Source of the DNA: Bacteroidota bacterium
Lineage (GTDB): Bacteria > Bacteroidota > Ignavibacteria > UBA10030 > UBA8401
Direction: 5' to 3'
DNA length: 51,987 nucleotides
NCBI GenBank assembly: GCA_020052095.1
Contig: JAGVPT010000182.1
Span: forward strand, 1-51,987
Positions 17,291-25,384 of the stretch are shown piece after piece (positions within the stretch are counted from its first letter, which is position 1; each line of letters starts with the position of its first letter). The notes below the pieces were generated by a model, which searched no databases, was not told the DNA's origin, and worked only from the letters and a program-made list of their open reading frames with translations. Position numbers and translations under genes: made by a program.

Positions 17291-17341
17291 GGGATGAGGG
17301 ATGAGGGATGAATGGGAGAAGACCAGAGAAAGTATCATCCC
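17291..17341. repeat. Three tandem GGGATGA heptamers with an inverted copy
   Basis: GGGATGA repeats perfectly at 17291-17297, 17298-17304 and 17305-17311. A single inverted copy, TCATCCC, sits at 17335-17341, so a stem-loop can form between the herA stop and the cyclase start. Confidence 0.6.
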
Positions 17342-17418
17342 TCTGGCCTCATCGCTCATCTCTAGTGAAAAATATGACGGTGCGGAAAGGAGAAGTTTGT
17401 CGCTCATTCTGCTAGCGG

Positions 17419-19044
17419 TCACGAGCGGTCTTGCCTCCACCACCGTTCAACAACATCGGAAACGTTGGTCTCTTTTTCGGAAGCGACCCACTTGTCGTAA
17501 AACTTAATGTCGGCGCTGTCGGGGGGCGGTGCAGGATAATCGAGCAACACGCGAACCGGCAACGGCGTCGAATCGCCGATCACAAGAGCCTCGCCGGGCC
17601 GCAGCGTTGGCAGAATGTCGAACAATCCGCTGAATGAATCGGGGACTAATTTTTTGACGTAGTTCTGGTCGGTGGGATTTGTCAATCGCAAAGTGATAAA
17701 ATTATTGCACTGCGAAAGAATTGTCTCGGAGAGTTCCGACGGTCGCTGGCTCACAATCATACATGCGACTCCGTATTTGCGCCCCTCCTTCGCAATGCGC
17801 TCGACCGTCCGACGCGCAGCCTGATTGTGCTGCGACGGGATTTGTGGTAGATAGTTGTGTGCTTCTTCGAACACCAACAGGATGGGAAAGTCTGATTTGT
17901 TCTTGTTCCAGAAATTAAAATCGAACACCATGCGGGCCAGCAGCGACACAATAACGTTCACAATGTCGAACGGAACCCCGCTCAAATCGATAACCGTGAT
18001 TTGTTTCTTGATGTCTAATCCAAAGATTCTCGAGATAACGTCCTTGATTGCGACCGAGTCTTTAAACTTCTTTGGCTTGAACATGAACTGATATCGATTG
18101 TCCGTCATGCGGCTGTCCAGCCGCACAAGCAAGCGCGTGAACTGGCCGTAAAATGGACCTTCGCGCGATGGACCGCCGCTCATGCCGGTAATCCGCTCGG
18201 TATCATAGAATTGGAACTTGGCTCGAACTTCATTTAAGTCGTAAAACACAGGCGAGTCGATCGTGATGAACTCCTTCAGGGTCGGGTTCTTTACTTTTTT
18301 TGCATTCAATACCAAATCTTTGAGGAGCATTACCTGGCTTTGTGCCGACGGCTCGCTTTCATCCACAAAAGTCTCCTGCATCTCCTCGAAATTCATGAAC
18401 CAATGCGGCAGCTCAAGGTCGGTGATGTTGATGATGTTTCCGAAGTCGCGAAACGCTGCTCTATATTCATTATGAATATCGAGAATGATAACGTGCGTAT
18501 TTGAAAACATCTGTACTTTTTGAAGAATGGACGACACGGCTGTGGATTTGCCGGAACCCGTGGAGCCGAGCAACGCAATGTGCTTACCGAAGAACTTGTT
18601 CGGGTCGATGTACTGCCTCTCTCCCAAATAGCCCGAGATATCTCCTATGGAAAAACCGAACTGCGCAAAAGTAGAGAAGAGCGAGGTCATATCGCTGTCA
18701 TCGGTCATGAATACATCTGCGCCGATTGCCGGGAAGCTCGCAATACCTTTCTCAAATCGTCCCTTGACGACGGAACCAATGAGCTGAAGCTCCATCTCCT
18801 TCTTCGCCTTTACAATGTCGGTTGAAGTCCCCTGGAATTGCTTGGACAACCGGACTTGCGTCACCATTCCCATCACGCTCGTCTCGCCAACCGGCACAAC
18901 GACAAACGAACCGATTTGTCCGACTCGATATGTCTTTCCATTGATTGTTCGTTCCATTGAGACAATGGTCTCGTCTAACAGCGCAATGGCTGTGGAACTG
19001 CTGATGCTATAAATGACGCCGAGATGCTTCTCTGTGGTAGACAT
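17419..19044 (-). CDS. HerA-like hexameric ATPase/translocase
   Basis: HerA/FtsK-type ATPases of the DUF87 group pump DNA and act in end resection with NurA, or in defence with partners such as SIR2. The 541-residue protein has a HerA-type beta-barrel start (residues 5-95), Walker A G-S-T-G-S-G-K-S-T (160-168), the I-L-D-I-H-N-E-Y strand, and Walker B I-L-L-V-F-E-E-A-H-N-Y. It also shows the K-E-G-R-K-Y-G and S-Q-R-P-S-E sensor segments. No NurA, SIR2 or nuclease gene is adjacent, so its partner is unknown. Start ATG at 19044; the promoter is at 19096-19124. Confidence 0.85.
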   Translation of the reverse strand: MSTTEKHLGVIYSISSSTAIALLDETIVSMERTINGKTYRVGQIGSFVVVPVGETSVMGMVTQVRLSKQFQGTSTDIVKAKKEMELQLIGSVVKGRFEKGIASFPAIGADVFMTDDSDMTSLFSTFAQFGFSIGDISGYLGERQYIDPNKFFGKHIALLGSTGSGKSTAVSSILQKVQMFSNTHVIILDIHNEYRAAFRDFGNIINITDLELPHWFMNFEEMQETFVDESEPSAQSQVMLLKDLVLNAKKVKNPTLKEFITIDSPVFYDLNEVRAKFQFYDTERITGMSGGPSREGPFYGQFTRLLVRLDSRMTDNRYQFMFKPKKFKDSVAIKDVISRIFGLDIKKQITVIDLSGVPFDIVNVIVSLLARMVFDFNFWNKNKSDFPILLVFEEAHNYLPQIPSQHNQAARRTVERIAKEGRKYGVACMIVSQRPSELSETILSQCNNFITLRLTNPTDQNYVKKLVPDSFSGLFDILPTLRPGEALVIGDSTPLPVRVLLDYPAPPPDSADIKFYDKWVASEKETNVSDVVERWWRQDRS

Positions 19045-19095
19045 AAAGGCCGTTAGTGTCTTGAGTGTAAGGGTGAGAATCGTTTTGGCTACATG

Positions 19096-19124
19096 ATAGT
19101 AGCAAAATTACGACAGTTTGTCAA
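19096..19124 (-). promoter_or_regulatory. herA promoter
   Basis: On the minus strand TTGACA (19124-19119), 17-base spacer and TACTAT (19101-19096) predict a leader of about 45 bases. The 10-bp palindrome GTGTTAACAC (19126-19135) lies directly upstream of the -35 and could be an operator. Confidence 0.6.
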
Positions 19125-19185
19125 TGTGTTAACACTGATTACTGTAAAGTTGAATTGAGAAAGCCGGGGAGGGGGATGGTGGCGG

Positions 19186-19243
19186 GATTGTAAGATCGCG
19201 AAATTACAAGATTACAAAATTACAGCGATTACAAGATTGCAGG
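19186..19243. repeat. Degenerate ATTACAAG tandem repeat
   Basis: About six imperfect copies of an 8-nt unit (ATTACAAG, ATTACAAA, ATTACAGC, ATTGCAGG and similar) fill the gap between a propeller gene end and the herA promoter. It is a third, unrelated simple-repeat unit in a gene-boundary position. Confidence 0.55.
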
Positions 19244-19273
19244 ACCACATGATTTAGAAAATTGTCGTGGAGA

Positions 19274-20557
19274 CTATTTAATAAGTGAAAGCCTTTTTGT
19301 TTCCGAGAAACCTCCCGCTGTCAATCGATAAAAGTATACGCCGCTTGGGAAATTCGCAGCGTACCATTGAACCGAATAACTTCCGGCAGGCTTCTCTTCA
19401 TTCACCAGCTCCGCAACTTCACGTCCAAGCAGATCCATTATCGTCAGGGTAACCAAACCTTTCACTTTCAACTCATAACTTATCACCGTTGCCGGGTTGA
19501 ACGGATTAGGATAATTCTGCTCGAGCGAAAACCTCATAGGTGCGGTGTCTACCTCATCAACCCATGTCACCCCGCCGTTTGTCGTCTTGTAGATTCTGTT
19601 TGTTCCTCCGACAGCCCAGCCGACCCTCTCATTCACCATGCTGAATGATTCGAATCCAAGATAGTTGGAAGGGATGAATTGTTGCGTTTCCCACGTTTCC
19701 CCGCCATTTGTTGTATGTCCAATGTAAGGCTCAACATTGAGCGCACCCACAAACCAGCCGACACGACTATTTAGGAATTTCACTTCACGCAAACTGCTTC
19801 CGCCTTTTTCTGTGGCCGACCACGACGATCCACCGTTTGTAGTTCGTGCAATGACCATTGTTCCCGAGATTCCGCCGACTGCCCACCCACTGTCTGGTGA
19901 GATGAAGAAAACATCTCGCAACGGGTATGGGTATGACACACTTGAATCCTGGCGGCTCCACGTGGTGCCGCTGTCTGCTGTATTGAACACGGCCCCATTG
20001 TACGCAACCGCCCAACCCCGTGATTGATTTGCAAAAGAGATTCCTTCGAAGGTGTCGTAGGAAGTGGTTGTATCAAGATAGACCGTATTCCACGCTGTCC
20101 CCGCATTTGAAGTCTTCTTGATAATTGCAATGTACTTCGAACCGGAGACCCAAGTGTAACCACACGCAAAACCTACCTGGGGACCACCAAATGCAAATTC
20201 CGAAAAGGCGAATCCGGAACTGTCGACAACCTGCCAGGTAATACCCCCGTTTGTTGTGCGTCGAATTCCTGCGGTAGCCGGATTTACACCATCGTAATTG
20301 GCGCAAAATACAGTATTGGTGTCGAGAGCGTAGAGGGCCGATGCTGCCCCCCGAGACGTATCCTGAGCAAACCACGTCGCTCCGCCGTTGGTGGTCTTCC
20401 AGATGTGTGAGTTGCTTGTAACCCACCCGATGTTTTCATTTGCGAATCGCACCTTCCAAAGATACTCGTCAGCAGGGAACAGTTGACGATACCACTGGGC
20501 GGAGAGGGAACTTGTAAGGAACAGAAGCAACAGAGTAAGAATGATAGTGCGTCTCAT
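19274..20557 (-). CDS. Secreted YCF48/BNR beta-propeller protein with T9SS tail
   Basis: The 427-residue product has a signal peptide beginning M-R-R-T-I-I-L and ending S-L-S-A-Q-W. It is followed by propeller repeats with G-W-x-x, T-T-N-G-G-x-T-W and V-G-x-x-G motifs of the photosystem-II-stability YCF48/BNR-like type. The C-terminal 75 residues form a type-A sorting domain (N-Y-P-N-P-F-N through the K-x-x-x-L-I-K end), so it is exported by T9SS and attached to or released from the surface. I placed the start at the ATG 20557 because the signal fits; the frame also allows 20578. Function beyond surface display is unknown. It is a paralogue of the genes at 20586 and 22701. Confidence 0.85.
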   Translation of the reverse strand: MRRTIILTLLLLFLTSSLSAQWYRQLFPADEYLWKVRFANENIGWVTSNSHIWKTTNGGATWFAQDTSRGAASALYALDTNTVFCANYDGVNPATAGIRRTTNGGITWQVVDSSGFAFSEFAFGGPQVGFACGYTWVSGSKYIAIIKKTSNAGTAWNTVYLDTTTSYDTFEGISFANQSRGWAVAYNGAVFNTADSGTTWSRQDSSVSYPYPLRDVFFISPDSGWAVGGISGTMVIARTTNGGSSWSATEKGGSSLREVKFLNSRVGWFVGALNVEPYIGHTTNGGETWETQQFIPSNYLGFESFSMVNERVGWAVGGTNRIYKTTNGGVTWVDEVDTAPMRFSLEQNYPNPFNPATVISYELKVKGLVTLTIMDLLGREVAELVNEEKPAGSYSVQWYAANFPSGVYFYRLTAGGFSETKRLSLIK

Positions 20558-20585
20558 TTGTTCATTGTATGGTTGCATGATGAAA

Positions 20586-21878
20586 TTATTTAATGAGTAA
20601 AAGGCTTTTTGTTACCGAAAAACCTTCCGCTTCCAATCTATAGAAGTACACACCGCTCGGAAAATTCCTGGCGTTCCAGCGAACCGAATAACTTCCGGCA
20701 GGCTTCTCCTCATTCACCAATATCGCAACTTCGCGTCCAAGCAGATCCATTACCGTTACAGTAATAAAACTTTTCACTTTTAACTGGTAGCTTATCACTG
20801 TCGTCGAATTAAACGGGTTCGGATAATTCTGATCGAGAAGAAATTCCTTTGGCGCGGGGCCCGGCGCTTTGCCAACATCGACGACAATCCCGCCTCCATT
20901 GTTCGTGTGGAGGAGCGTGCCCGAATCGCCCACGGCAAAGCCGTTATTCACATCGCAGAAAGAGATGGCCTTGAGGCGTCGCGTTGTCAAGCCGGTGAAG
21001 GAATTCCACGAGTCGCCGCCGTTCGTCGATTTGTAGAGCATGCCACCGTCTCCACACACAAAGATGTTATTTATTGAGGGCGCCGATATTCCATAGAAAG
21101 TCCCGTCGTGAAGAACCCCCTGGGAGACGCCTGTCCAAACTGTGTCCGCCCCCATCCTTCGAATTATTGCCGGCGCAGCGCGAAGGTCTCCCTGAACTCC
21201 CACAATGAAACTCGTACCGTAGCCGCAGATAGTCCCTTTAAATGCCTCAGATCCCAACCCCTCGAAATTTTTAAGAATTGATTCCTTCCATGAGCTCGGT
21301 GGATAACTCCCCCACTCACAGAGTGAAAACGGGGTAAGGGCAAAAATCAGGAATTCTTCGATGACACTATTCCACGCGAAAATCGATCGAATTGGCCATT
21401 GACTTATATTTTTGCCAGTCCACGTCTTCCCGGTGTCGATTGTATGATAGATCCAGCCCGAGTCCGCCCCGACATAGATGCTTGCGTATCCGGTTTGCAT
21501 AACAGATAGACACTTTCGCGTTGACGGGACAGATCGGTTTACCCACGTGAAACCACCGTCCGTTGTGGTCATAATGCGCTGGTCGCCGACGATCGTTCCA
21601 TTCAATGGACCAGAGAACGAGATGCCGTTCCACCAATACGGAGCGCTAATGGCCGCACTTTGGTTTGTCCACGTCGTGCCCGCATCGGTTGTTCGAAGAA
21701 CACCGTTTCTATCGCCGACCGCAAGGGCGTTCATTGAATCGAGTGTGACAACCTCAACGATATTTTCAGGCGTCTCGGCGTTCTGTTGCACCCATTGCGC
21801 TGAGGAGAACTGGGCCGCGAGGGGAATTACTGCAAACAGGAGCCATGCGCGCATAAGCTTTGACAGATATGTTTTCAT
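20586..21878 (-). CDS. Secreted YCF48/BNR beta-propeller protein with T9SS tail
   Basis: The 430-residue product starts at an ATG with a clear GGAGG five bases upstream. A signal peptide ends at S-S-A-Q-W-V-Q-Q-N, then YCF48-like propeller repeats follow (A-V-G-D-R-N-G, T-T-D-A-G-T-T-W, S-T-N-G-G-D-S-W). The type-A sorting domain occupies about the last 75 residues. Its sorting-domain DNA is strikingly similar to that of the downstream neighbour, which suggests recent duplication or conversion. The stop lies close to the next gene's start, so the two are probably one transcript. Confidence 0.87.
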   Translation of the reverse strand: MKTYLSKLMRAWLLFAVIPLAAQFSSAQWVQQNAETPENIVEVVTLDSMNALAVGDRNGVLRTTDAGTTWTNQSAAISAPYWWNGISFSGPLNGTIVGDQRIMTTTDGGFTWVNRSVPSTRKCLSVMQTGYASIYVGADSGWIYHTIDTGKTWTGKNISQWPIRSIFAWNSVIEEFLIFALTPFSLCEWGSYPPSSWKESILKNFEGLGSEAFKGTICGYGTSFIVGVQGDLRAAPAIIRRMGADTVWTGVSQGVLHDGTFYGISAPSINNIFVCGDGGMLYKSTNGGDSWNSFTGLTTRRLKAISFCDVNNGFAVGDSGTLLHTNNGGGIVVDVGKAPGPAPKEFLLDQNYPNPFNSTTVISYQLKVKSFITVTVMDLLGREVAILVNEEKPAGSYSVRWNARNFPSGVYFYRLEAEGFSVTKSLLLIK

Positions 21879-21913
21879 ACCCACCTCCTGGCTCGCGCGA
21901 CCGAGACGCTAGC

Positions 21914-22630
21914 TTACTTCATGTAATTCATTTTACCGACCTGCACCACATCTCCAACTGTCATCCGGTAGAAATAAATTCCACTCGGAAAGTTTGCCGC
22001 ATTCCATTGAACAGAATGCTCGCCCGGATTCAACTCTCCATTAATCAACGTCGCGACTCCTCGACCAAGCAGATCGGAGATCTTCAGAGTAACAAATTGA
22101 GATGTGGGAACAATGAATCGAAAATTTGTCGCGGCATTGAATGGATTAGGATGATTGATCAGCCGGCTTATTTCCGGAGGCGAGACCGACTTCCTTTCGA
22201 CCGTGACCGGCACATTGTTGCATTCAGACTGGAAGCCAGTGATGGAAAAATAAGGGAGCAGGTTGGGGCTTGACATAGAAAAGGTTACGGAGCCCACAAA
22301 ATAGAGTGTGTCAATTGGATAATCGTAGATCTTCAACTGCTGACGGTAAACCATCGCGACAAAATTGCCGGACAGGTTCACAACCGTGACATTGAGATCG
22401 AAAAGACATGTGCATTTTGCCCGAGGTCCCACCGTATCCCGCTCGACGATGACAATTGTGTCGAGGTTGACCGTAACGACAAACGCGAATTTAGATGCGC
22501 AGTTGCTCTCGGTGTTCTTATGCCAGATGGTTGCCGTATCACCGTGGGCAATTACACAGAGGGAATCAAATCCGGCGTACGCTGAACCGTATGCAACGAC
22601 AAGCAGGAGTATTGTTTGAAGGGCTTTCAT
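21914..22630 (-). CDS. Short secreted protein with T9SS tail, body unrecognised
   Basis: The 238-residue product has a signal peptide (M-K-A-L-Q-T-I-L-L to about residue 19). It then has a body of about 135 residues rich in beta-strand and containing cysteines (C24 region, C43, C74, C76), and a type-A sorting domain with the variant H-P-N-P-F-N. I do not recognise the body. It lies in line with the propeller paralogues and shares their sorting signal, so it is another T9SS cargo. The upstream gap holds two G+C-rich stem-loops. Confidence 0.75.
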   Translation of the reverse strand: MKALQTILLLVVAYGSAYAGFDSLCVIAHGDTATIWHKNTESNCASKFAFVVTVNLDTIVIVERDTVGPRAKCTCLFDLNVTVVNLSGNFVAMVYRQQLKIYDYPIDTLYFVGSVTFSMSSPNLLPYFSITGFQSECNNVPVTVERKSVSPPEISRLINHPNPFNAATNFRFIVPTSQFVTLKISDLLGRGVATLINGELNPGEHSVQWNAANFPSGIYFYRMTVGDVVQVGKMNYMK

Positions 22631-22645
22631 AGAGGCGCTCCTCCC

Positions 22646-22692
22646 CTCCGCGTTTAGGCGGAGATTCCGGCCCGCTTCCGGGTAATAGCGGG
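22646..22692. repeat. Two adjacent G+C-rich stem-loops between cargo genes
   Basis: CTCCGC/GCGGAG (22646-22651 and 22658-22663) and CCCGC/GCGGG (22671-22675 and 22688-22692) form two small hairpins without T-runs. They may be processing or stability signals in a leftward transcript. Confidence 0.4.
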
Positions 22693-22700
22693 CTGGATCA

Positions 22701-24032
22701 TTATTTCAACAATATCATCCTCTTCGTTGAAACAAAGTCGTTGACCACGAGCCTGTAAAAATAGACACCCGTGGACACCAAATTTCCGAATCTGTTTCTT
22801 CCATCCCACATAACTTTGTGAGTGCCAACCCCTATTCGTTCTAACAACAACGATTTCACCTCTCTCCCAAGAACATCATAGATACGAAGGTCGACATTCC
22901 CCCGCTCTTTCACTGCGAATTGAATTTCAGTTGTCGGATTGAACGGATTGGGATAGTTCTGCTCAAGAGAGAATTCTTTAGGCATAATATCCGGCTCTTC
23001 ACCAACGCTCGTGACACCACCGTTGGAAGTAAAAAGAATTGTTCCCGAATCTCCAACCACAAAACCGTAACGCTCGTTGTAAAAGTCGATTGCGTTTAAT
23101 TTCCTCGTGGTTCCGGTTGGCAGTGGAAACCAAGATGTGCCGCTGTCTATTGTTTTCACAAAAGAACCAAAATCGCCACAGGCAAATGCTACACTGGATG
23201 TTGGCACAGTAACATCATTCAAACCTCCTCTAAAAACTGGAATCGGCATGGGAGGAGGGAAAATATATTTTTGCCATGACGTATCGGCTGAAGTTTTCCT
23301 TAGTATCACAGGAGTCACTTTAAGTTGCCCATCATAGCCAACAATAAAAGCCGGTTCGCCTGCTTTAAAGTTACTTCCTTTGGTTGCAGCACCCCACATA
23401 GTTATTCCGAGATGTTCTTCTCTCCACGTAGAATCAATAAAGTCATAAAATTTTGTTGAATACACGGTATAGTTTGTTAAAGCGTAAACCGGTCTCCAAC
23501 TCATGATTGGCAATGTATAATAAAAAATTGATTTGATTGGTCCCGTCGTTATCTTTTTAGAACTCCACGCCTTACCAGTATCAATTGATTGATATATGCG
23601 ACCAGAATCATCACCGACATATATATGATTAAGTCCTCTGTAGTCAGTGGCAAGGAATATTTCAGTCCCAGTTATGGAGCGTAATTGCCATTCCTCTCCT
23701 CCATTGGTTGTCGTCATCAAGAAAGAATCTCCAGCAACTATTCCGTGAAGTTTGTCAAAAAATGACATGCTATTCCACTTCATCAGAATATCAATTGACG
23801 GCTCTTTGTGTATCCACGTTGCCCCGGAATTCGTCGTCTTGAGAATAGAGCCTGCACGACCTACTACAATCGCTGTCGTTGTATCAAGCATGACAACATC
23901 GGTGAGCTTTTCTGCGGTACCGCTGTTTTGTTGAACCCACTGCGCAATTCCACACTCCACAAGAAAAAGTACCGTAATAAGCCAACCATAAATTCTTGTT
24001 TTTATAACATACCCCGCTTCAGTAGTGTCCAA
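22701..24032 (-). CDS. YCF48/BNR propeller protein with T9SS tail, start disrupted by an IS
   Basis: The body matches its paralogues: signal peptide ending G-I-A-Q-W-V-Q-Q-N, YCF48-like repeats and a sorting domain with N-Y-P-N-P-F-N. The open frame now begins with a TTG (24032) inside the terminal inverted repeat of the IS4 element, reading M-D-T-T-E-A-G through the target duplication. In the pre-insertion sequence an in-frame TAA lies upstream of this point, and no ATG or GTG precedes the signal peptide. The codon aligned with the paralogue's initiating M-K-T is ATA (24005-24003), followed by K-T. The gene is therefore either started at a rare ATA, started at the IS-borne TTG, or silenced. 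Confidence 0.75.
   Translation of the reverse strand: MDTTEAGYVIKTRIYGWLITVLFLVECGIAQWVQQNSGTAEKLTDVVMLDTTTAIVVGRAGSILKTTNSGATWIHKEPSIDILMKWNSMSFFDKLHGIVAGDSFLMTTTNGGEEWQLRSITGTEIFLATDYRGLNHIYVGDDSGRIYQSIDTGKAWSSKKITTGPIKSIFYYTLPIMSWRPVYALTNYTVYSTKFYDFIDSTWREEHLGITMWGAATKGSNFKAGEPAFIVGYDGQLKVTPVILRKTSADTSWQKYIFPPPMPIPVFRGGLNDVTVPTSSVAFACGDFGSFVKTIDSGTSWFPLPTGTTRKLNAIDFYNERYGFVVGDSGTILFTSNGGVTSVGEEPDIMPKEFSLEQNYPNPFNPTTEIQFAVKERGNVDLRIYDVLGREVKSLLLERIGVGTHKVMWDGRNRFGNLVSTGVYFYRLVVNDFVSTKRMILLK
24011..24019. repeat. Left 9-bp target-site duplication of the IS4 element
   Basis: ACCCCGCTT directly before the left inverted repeat; the same nine bases follow the right end at 25348-25356. Confidence 0.85.
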
Positions 24033-24103
24033 CTGTTGAGTTTAGGAAAACGTATAAGTTCTTAACCATAAATCCCTTACACAGAAAAACCACCGTTTTC
24101 GAT

Positions 24104-24133
24104 TTGAACTTAGAACTGGAAAATTGCTATCCT
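24104..24133 (+). promoter_or_regulatory. Transposase promoter
   Basis: TTGAAC (24104-24109), an 18-base spacer and TATCCT (24128-24133). The -10 overlaps the 5' arm of the fold-back hairpin, so transcripts starting near 24140 would lack that arm. Confidence 0.4.
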
Positions 24134-24159
24134 TTGAGGACAATTTCTTACTCAAAGGA
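24130..24159 (+). promoter_or_regulatory. Fold-back hairpin covering the transposase ribosome site
   Basis: TCCTTTGAG (24130-24138) and CTCAAAGGA (24151-24159) pair perfectly with a 12-nt loop. The 3' arm contains AAAGGA, the ribosome site six bases before the ATG at 24165. Read-through transcripts would fold and block translation, while the element's own transcript would not. Confidence 0.6.
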
Positions 24160-24164
24160 AGCAG

Positions 24165-25334
24165 ATGAACACAGGACGGACAATATTTTCTCAAGTGATG
24201 GATTACGTTCCGATGCACGAATTTCATCGTTGCGTTGAACGCTATGAGGGTTCATATAAGGTTCAGAAATTTTCTTGTTGGAATCATTTTCTTTGCATGG
24301 CATTTTCACAATTGACATATCGTGAAAGTCTACGGGACATTGTTCATTGTTTGGGCGCTCAACAATCGAAGCTGTATCATCTTGGTTTTCGAAGTGCCAT
24401 AACACGAAGCACATTGTCGTATGCAAATAATACTCGTGATTGGCGCATCTATGCGGACCTTGCCGCTGTGTTGATGACGACAGCAAAAGAGTTGTATCGT
24501 GACGAACCCTTTGGTCTCGAGATAACGAACACGGCGTATGCTCTTGACTCTACAACGATTGATTTATGTTTATCCATGTTTCCTTGGGCAAAGTTCCGGC
24601 AGAAAAAAGCTGCCGTGAAAATTCATACTCTGTTAGATTTGCAAGACCATATTCCTTCAATTTTGGCTATTTCCAGCGGAAAAATGCACGATGTCAATGC
24701 CCTTGATCTCTTGGTTGCTGAACCGGGGGCAGTGTATATCTTTGATAGAGCATATATCGACTTTGCTCGCTTGCATCAGTTAACTCGATCTTGTGCTTAC
24801 TTTGTGACACGATCAAAATCGAACATGCAATTCAACAGACTCTATTCACACCGTGTCAATAAAAATCTTGGGACACTTTGCGATCAGACTATTCGTCTCT
24901 CAGGTTTCTATACATCGCAAGACTATCCCGACACGTTGCGTCGTATCAAGTACCGCGACACTGAAAGTGATAGAACGTTTGTCTTCATCACGAACAATTT
25001 CCTATTACCGTCTCTGACTATTGCACAACTCTACAAATGTCGTTGGCAAGTCGAACTCTTCTTCAAATGGATTAAACAACATCTCCGCATCAAAGCTTTC
25101 TATGGAACATCCGTCAATGCAGTGAAGACTCAAATTTGGATCGCTCTATCTATTTACCTGATTGTTGCTATCATCAAGAAACGATTGAAGCTCGAGCACA
25201 GTCTTTACACAATTCTACAGATTTTGAGTGTATCCTTGTTTGAGAAAGTCCATATTGCTCATGCACTTACAGACACACAGCCTCTTTTTGAACAACCCAT
25301 TGCACATAATCAATTGAATCTATTCCACTTATAG
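24165..25334 (+). CDS. IS4-family DDE transposase
   Basis: The 389-residue protein has the IS4-type N-terminal domain (F-S-Q-V-M-D-Y-V-P) followed by a DDE catalytic core. The candidate triad is Asp128 (A-L-D-S-T-T), Asp194 (I-F-D-R-A-Y) and Glu297 in the Y-x2-R-W-Q-x-E-L-F-F-K-W-I-K signature that marks the family. Length is full, and the gene looks intact. ATG 24165 has a good AAAGGA upstream within the hairpin. It lies antisense to the surrounding T9SS genes. Confidence 0.95.
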   Translation: MNTGRTIFSQVMDYVPMHEFHRCVERYEGSYKVQKFSCWNHFLCMAFSQLTYRESLRDIVHCLGAQQSKLYHLGFRSAITRSTLSYANNTRDWRIYADLAAVLMTTAKELYRDEPFGLEITNTAYALDSTTIDLCLSMFPWAKFRQKKAAVKIHTLLDLQDHIPSILAISSGKMHDVNALDLLVAEPGAVYIFDRAYIDFARLHQLTRSCAYFVTRSKSNMQFNRLYSHRVNKNLGTLCDQTIRLSGFYTSQDYPDTLRRIKYRDTESDRTFVFITNNFLLPSLTIAQLYKCRWQVELFFKWIKQHLRIKAFYGTSVNAVKTQIWIALSIYLIVAIIKKRLKLEHSLYTILQILSVSLFEKVHIAHALTDTQPLFEQPIAHNQLNLFHL

Positions 25335-25347
25335 TTGGACACTACTG

Positions 25348-25356
25348 ACCCCGCTT
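25348..25356. repeat. Right 9-bp target-site duplication of the IS4 element
   Basis: ACCCCGCTT, identical to 24011-24019. Confidence 0.85.
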
Positions 25357-25384
25357 CTTAAATTAGGAATTGGGTTGATCATCG

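Larger units (their letters stand above)
24020..25347 (+). mobile_element. Complete IS4-family insertion sequence, 1328 bp
   Basis: Both ends carry a perfect 15-bp inverted repeat, CAGTAGTGTCCAACT (24020-24034 and the complement at 25333-25347). The 9-bp duplication ACCCCGCTT flanks the element. One transposase gene fills it, and its stop overlaps the right repeat. The perfect ends and duplication suggest a recent insertion. It separates the DUF3160 gene from the propeller genes downstream. Confidence 0.92.

Noticed and set aside
17419-19044. HerA as a known defence system
   Set aside because: No SIR2, DUF4297 or nuclease partner is adjacent.
24148-24486. Leftward open frame in the IS element
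   Set aside because: It is antisense to the intact transposase and has no features.
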